Below are positions 58,793-64,000 of a stretch of 64,000 nucleotides of DNA, piece after piece. A program made the position numbers and the translations under genes. The DNA is taken from the NCBI GenBank assembly GCA_026826555.1, contig JAKSZT010000116.1:1015816-1079815 (forward strand), read 5' to 3'. Source of the DNA: Tolypeutes matacus. Its lineage: Eukaryota > Chordata > Mammalia > Cingulata > Chlamyphoridae. The notes under the pieces were generated by a model. The model saw nothing but the letters and a program-made list of their open reading frames with translations, was not told the DNA's origin and ran no database searches. Position 1 is the first letter of the stretch, and every line of letters begins with the position of its first letter.

Positions 58793-61258
58793 TATTATAA
58801 AAGGTGCTTAGATTAACTAAATATTTCACAGAAATTACAGGGATGCCCAAGTTCCCCATCTCCCACAGCTCCCACAACATCCCACAGAAACATCCTTCAT
58901 CAATGTAGCACATCAACCACAATGGATATACACCAAGCATAGAACACAGTTCACATCATAGATGACACTCTCTCCCACACAGTTCTGCATGGTATATGCT
59001 TATGTAAAGTGGCCTACATTCATCACCACATTGCCACTCAGGACAACCCTGAAGCCCCCAAAACTCCCTGTATTTCAATTTCCCTTCATCTCCCTGCCCC
59101 AAAGTGTCCAGTGGCCACCTCACCTCACTTTTCCATTGCTTGAATCACAATGTGTCTACAACAGAATACCATTAAGTCCACTCTAGTCCATAGCTCTTCC
59201 CCCAAATCTGAGGGAAATGGGATGGTGATGTTCACTCCACCTCCAAGTGAGAGAGGGATTATATCCCATAGATAGAGTGGATGGTGTTATCCTGCCTGCA
59301 GGTGCAGGTTCTCTCCATTCCCTTGGATGGCCACAGCCCAGAGTCGTCTCCTCACCAGGTGACTTGGATGAGTCCATTGAGCTGTAGGATAGAAGTTGCA
59401 GCTCCACTGAGATTCCTTGCACACCTGGCACATAGGTAGGCCAGAGTCTCCAGTCTCTGGAAGTACACCTAAAAACTCCAGCATCACATAAATGTTTGAA
59501 TAGAAGGGACTGATGGACCATATGCAGGGAGGACTTATTTGAGTCCAACTCTGTCACTCTCAGGAGCACAGACTCCAAAGTAGATCCCACTAATAAGGCA
59601 TCAATCTCTGTGTCTATCCCCACTTATATAGGACCTGGGTGTCTTCAGAGCCCTCAGGAGCCCATCTGTGTGGGGTGATCTCCACTTTGGTGTTCTATGA
59701 GATCCTACTGAGGTGTGTAAACATTACCTCTGGGATGACCTCCCGAATTTCTTTGAAGTCTGTTAACCACATGAACTCATTTCTCTTTACATTTTCCCCC
59801 TTTATTCAAGGACTTTTTCCAATCATGTTGCCAGTTGGCACTTGGTATTAATCCCTCATTTCCAGGGAGCTTAATCCATGGGAGTCATGTACCACATTGG
59901 AGGGAAGCTAATGCTTTCATACCCTGAGTTTTCCTTAGGGAGGACACATTTGAGCAACAAGGAGGCTCCCAGGTGGCAACACTTAGGCACCCCATAACAG
60001 TAAGCTAAGCTTCAATTACAAGAGCAAAGACTCATAAGGCTAGTCATCAATAACAAGCACCCATCTAGTGGGCCATCCTCTTTTGCCAGACAATTCCCAC
60101 TGCACTCATGGGACTGTTTCTGCTCCCTTGGAGAATGTGGCAGAGCTCTCAAGACTGGGATTTCAGATTACTTCATTTATTGAGTGATTGTTTACAAACA
60201 ATTAACATGCCCCATCCCTTGATCATTTGAACAATTTCATATATCTTTCATATATATTCAGATATACTTACTCCCATTAATCCCCCATCCCAGACACCCC
60301 CACCAATGATCCTCTGCAGCCCCCATTGTAACCCTTCTGTGATCTAAACCTTCCTTGAACATGAAGCCCATATAACAACCAAATACAATTAATCGGATTA
60401 AGAAATAGTAATGATAAGATTAAATGCAAGGGATAAATACAAGGAAACTCAGAAGAAAAAAATCTAAACTAAAAATAAATATAATTAGCAGATTGGGACA
60501 TTCAAAAAAATAGGAAAAAAAATCCTTTTTTAAAAAAGTTATTTTTTTTTCCTTTTAGCACTGTATTATCACATGTCTAGTGTACTGTGACAACTTCCCC
60601 CTCTCATTCCCTAGTGTCTCCCAAATTTTCATTTAATTTTCAAAGAAGTTTTAGGTCACTGCAAAGTCACACATGGAATACTAGAGACTCCCACATATAC
60701 AAGTTCCCTCCCACTTCCCCAACCCATATTGAAACCTGTTTTAGAAATGGATGTTAGCATTGTTATACCTGTTATTCAGATAGTAAAGTATAGCAACTAA
60801 ACATTGTCAATGGTTTACAGTATACTTTACAATTTCGATGGTACAGTTTAATAATCTTTGATGATATTTACCATGTCCTGTGTCCATTACTGTAAGGTAA
60901 TGAAAAACTTTTCCCATGACCACTAAAAGTCCCATTTGATCTTAACTGTTCCTTCCTCCCCATCACCTGGATCATATGACACTCCCCTGTAGACTCATGG
61001 AATGACAAGATTCATAGATACTTGCCCTGGGTATTCCAACCTTCCCTTCTTAATCTAACCAACTGTCAACCCTGCACCACCAAACCAGTAATATCTCTAC
61101 CCATCTCTCCTATCCTTCAATATGCAACTATACTCTATCCCTTTACAATAGTTTATGTCCATATGGGTGATGGCTCACAGCCTACTCTTCTCTTTCTCTC
61201 CCTTATTAAGCTATCTTTCAAACAATGGTTCTCAGAGACTGCTCACTTTCTTCAGTGT
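58630..61258 (-). other. L1-C long 3' region
   Basis: Aligns along its length with L1-A 10563-13409 and L1-B 22892-25528. A minus-strand frame at 59623-59183 contains LCDAGVFRCTSRDW, like the L1-A frame. The AT repeat near its end has expanded (58744-58790). Confidence 0.75.
58744..58790. repeat. (TA)n microsatellite
   Basis: About 23 uninterrupted TA dinucleotides at the L1 3' end. The same place holds shorter runs in L1-A (about 10699-10718) and L1-B (about 23022-23034), so this is an expansion in one copy. Confidence 0.95.
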
Positions 61259-64000
61259 AAATCAGTGAGGTCATATACTGTTTATCCTTCAATGCCTGTC
61301 TTTCTTCATGCAACATAAGGTCTTCAAGATTCATTCACGTTATTCTGTGTGTTAGTACTTTATTACTTCTTACAGCTGAGTAATATTCCATTGTATGTAT
61401 GTACCAAGTTTTGGTTATCCATTCATCTTTTGATGGGCACCAGCGCTGTTTCCAACTTTTGGCAATGGTGAACAATGCCACTATGAACATTGGTGTGCAT
61501 ATATCTGTTCATGCCTTTGCTTTCAGTTCTTCTGGGTATTTACCTACCAGTGGAATTGCTGGGTCATATGGAAGATCTACTGTTACTTTTCTGAGGAACT
61601 GCCAAACTGTCCTTCACAGTGGCTGGACCATTCTACAATCCCACCATCAGTGGATGAGTGTTCATATACCTCCACATCCTCCCCAACACTTAGAGTCTGC
61701 TGTTTTTTTAATAGATGCCATTCTGATGGGTGTAAGTGGTATCTAATTGCAGTTTTGATTTACATTTCCCTGATAACAAGTGATGTCAAGCATTTTTTCA
61801 TGTGCTTTTCAGCCCTTGGTAGTCCTTCCTAGGGTAAGTGTCTTTTCAGGTCACTTGACCATTTTTTTAATGGGTTGTTTGCCTTTTTATTTTCAAGGCA
61901 TATGATTTTTAAATATATGTAGGATATTAGGCTCTTATCAGATATATGGTCGCCAAATATTTTCTCCCATTGGGTAGGCTGCCTTTTTATTTTCTTCATA
62001 ACGTCCTTTGAGGTGCAGAATTTTTAAATTTCGATGAGATCCCATTTAACTATTTTTTTTTCTCTTGCTGGCCGTGCTTTGGCTGTGAAGTTCATGATAT
62101 AATTTCCTATTATAAGATCCTGTAGAAGCTTTCCTTCATTATCTTCCAAGGTCTTTATGATTTTGGCTCTTATATTTAGATCTTTCATCCATCTTGAGTT
62201 GATTTCTGTATAAGGTGTGAGATGGTATTCTTCTCTCATTCTTTTGGATATGGATATCCAGTTCTCAAAACACCACTTGTTAAAGAGACCATTCTCTCCC
62301 AACTGAGTGGGCTTGGTAGCTTTGTCAAATATCAGATGACTGTATATGCAAGAATCTATATCAGAACTCTCGATTCAATTCTATTGGTCAGTAGGTCTAT
62401 CCTTGAGCCAATACCATGCAGTTGTGATCACTGTAGCTTTGTAACATATTTTAAAGTCTGGTAATGTGATACCTCCAACTTCATTTTTCTTTTTCAATAT
62501 GTTTTTGGCAATTCGGGGCCTGTTACCTTCCCAAATATATTTTTTGGTAGTTTTTCCCGTTCCTTAAAAAATACATGTTGATTTTTATTGGGATTGCATT
62601 AAATCTGTAGAGTAGTTTGGGTAGGATAAACATCTTGATGATGTTTAGTTTTCCTATCCATGAACAGGTAATATTTTTCTATTTATTGAAGTCTTCTTTG
62701 ATTTCCTTTAACAGTGTTGTGTAATTTTTTTTGTAAATAAGTCCTGCACATGTTAGTTAAATTTATTCCTAGGTATTTGATTCTTTTAGTTAATATTGTA
62801 AATGGCATTTTGTTCTTGATTTCCTCCTCTGAATGCTCGTTATTGGTGTAGAGAAATGCTACTGATTTTTGAGCATTGATCTTATAACCTGAAACATTTC
62901 TGAACTCCTTTATTTGTTCCAGAAGATTTGTTTCAGCTTTCTCTGGGCTTTCTATGCATAGGATCAAGTCGTCTACAAATAATAAAATTTTTACTTCTTC
63001 TTTTCCAATCTGGATGCCTTTTATATACTTTTCTTGACTCAGTGCTTGAGCAAGTACTTCTAAGACAATGATAAATAAGAGTGGTGTTAGTGGGAATCCT
63101 TGCCTTGTTCCCGATCTCAGAGGAAAGGCTTTTAGCATTTCACCATTGAAGATGAGTTAGCATTGGGTTTTTCATATACACCCTTTATCATCTTAAGAAA
63201 ATATCCTTCTATTCCTATGTTTTGACTGTTTTTATCAGGAAAGAGTGCTGTATTTTGTCGAATGCTTTTTCTGCATCTATAGAAATGAGCATGTGGTTTT
63301 TTCCTTTCAGTTTGTTTATGTGGTGTTTCATTGATTGATTTTCTTATATTGAACCCTCCTTGCATACCTTGGATGAAACCCATTTGGTCATGGTGTATAA
63401 TCCTTTTGATGTGTTGTTGAATGCAATTAGCAACTATTTGTTGAGGACTTTAGCATTGAGATTCATTAGAGAAATTGGTCTGTAATTTTCCTTTCTAGTG
63501 GTATCTTTGTTTTTGATAATAGGGTAATGTTGGGATCATTGAATGAGTTCAGCAAATTTCCTTCTATTTCTATTCTTTGGAAGAGCTTAAGTAGAATTGC
63601 CTTTAGCTCTTTCTGGAATGTTTGGTAGAATTCAGATTTGAAGCCATCTGGTCCTGGGCTCCTCTTAGTTGGAAGGCTTTTGATGACTGAGCCTATCTCT
63701 TTACCCTAGTGGACTGTTGAGTTCATCAATTTCTTCTTTCATCAATGTGGGCTGGTTGTGAATTTCTAGAAACTTGTCCATTTCCAATAAATTATCATTC
63801 TTGTTGGCATATAATTTTTCAAAGTATCCTCTTATGATGCTCTTTATTTCTGTGGGGTCACTAGTGATATCCCCTTGCTCCTTCCTTATTTTGTGTATTT
63901 GCATCTGTTCTCTCTTTTTCTTTGTTAGTCTGGCTTAGGGCTTCTCAATTTTATTGATATTCTGGAATAACCAGCTTTTGGTTTTGTTTATTTTTTTCTA
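61259..64000 (-). pseudogene. L1-C ORF2 (RT and C-terminal part), decayed, partial
   Basis: The minus strand 63904-63701 holds the segment before RT (EIKSIIRGYFEKLYANK). RT follows, with [13 protein letters not shown] and an intact-looking LLFVDDLIL box at about 63138-62970, then IKYLGINLT. The later part at 62302-62024 has NKWCFENWISISKRMREEYH. Frameshifts separate these parts. The usual terminal stop is changed (TSLI continues into Tyr). The endonuclease is outside the window. Confidence 0.85.

Larger units (their letters stand above)
58630..64000 (-). mobile_element. L1-C LINE, antisense, runs off window
   Basis: Third copy of the L1 at the same site next to the finger exon. The tail is near 58630, the 3' region runs to about 61258, then ORF2 to the window edge. 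The 5' half lies outside. The shared position with L1-A and L1-B shows inheritance through the unit duplication. Confidence 0.85.

Noticed and set aside
1..64000. CRISPR array, operon or prophage
   Set aside because: No spaced direct repeats of that kind, no ribosome-binding sites and no gene packing; all features are those of a mammalian nuclear genome.

Overview
This is mammalian nuclear DNA: AT-rich, mostly interspersed repeats, with no bacterial-style gene packing. It contains L1 LINEs, two classes of endogenous retrovirus (ERV), LTRs with TG...CA ends, tRNA-derived SINEs and C2H2 zinc-finger exons. The SINE type (starting GGGAAGCGGCTGTGGCTCAA and ending in AATAAATAAATAAAATCTTTAA) and the LTR type resemble repeats I know from xenarthrans, so armadillo or a close relative is the best guess. 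That is an inference, not a database result. I see no intact protein-coding gene.

The window is a head-to-tail array of a duplicated unit. The full unit on the plus strand reads: module alpha (~1.8 kb, unidentified), antisense LTR-like repeat R, a flank holding the gamma-ERV insertion site, a solo LTR (called LTR-M here), a spacer with an old L1 scrap, a decayed C2H2 zinc-finger (ZNF) exon, and a long antisense L1. Units, with later damage: U1 7162-18274; U2a 18275-20430 (partly inverted); U2b 20431-32648; U3 32649-44372 (holds a betaretroviral provirus); U4 44373-46640 (shortened); U5 46641-64000 (holds a gamma ERV and runs off the end). LTR-M recurs six times at the same place in the unit. 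L1 recurs three times at one site next to the ZNF. Both insertions therefore predate the duplications. Deletions at about 20.4, 44.37 and 46.64 kb removed different parts of individual units.

Later insertions date the array further. A gammaretrovirus-like ERV with a tRNA-Thr-like primer site sits at the same ACTG target in two units (1111-7161 and 49176-55213) and is absent from three others. A betaretrovirus-like (ERV-K, tRNA-Lys) element interrupts the env start of gamma copy 1 (1-1110). A second one forms a two-LTR provirus inside the U3 zinc-finger region (37182-43901). Private insertions include two SINEs, a twin-primed L1 3' end, an LTR inside L1-B, an L1 tail inside that LTR, and a 34-bp tail-only retroposition.

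The most unusual structures are: (1) an interstitial TTAGGG telomeric array plus ~1.7 kb of unidentified AT-rich sequence in place of pro and most of pol in the ERV-K provirus; (2) L1-B, a full-length ~9.1-kb L1 bounded by 14-bp target duplications, with an exceptionally long (~2.65 kb) 3' region after ORF2; (3) the ZNF/ERV/L1 tandem array itself. All autonomous retroelements lie antisense to the ZNF exons, apart from two small private L1 3'-end insertions.
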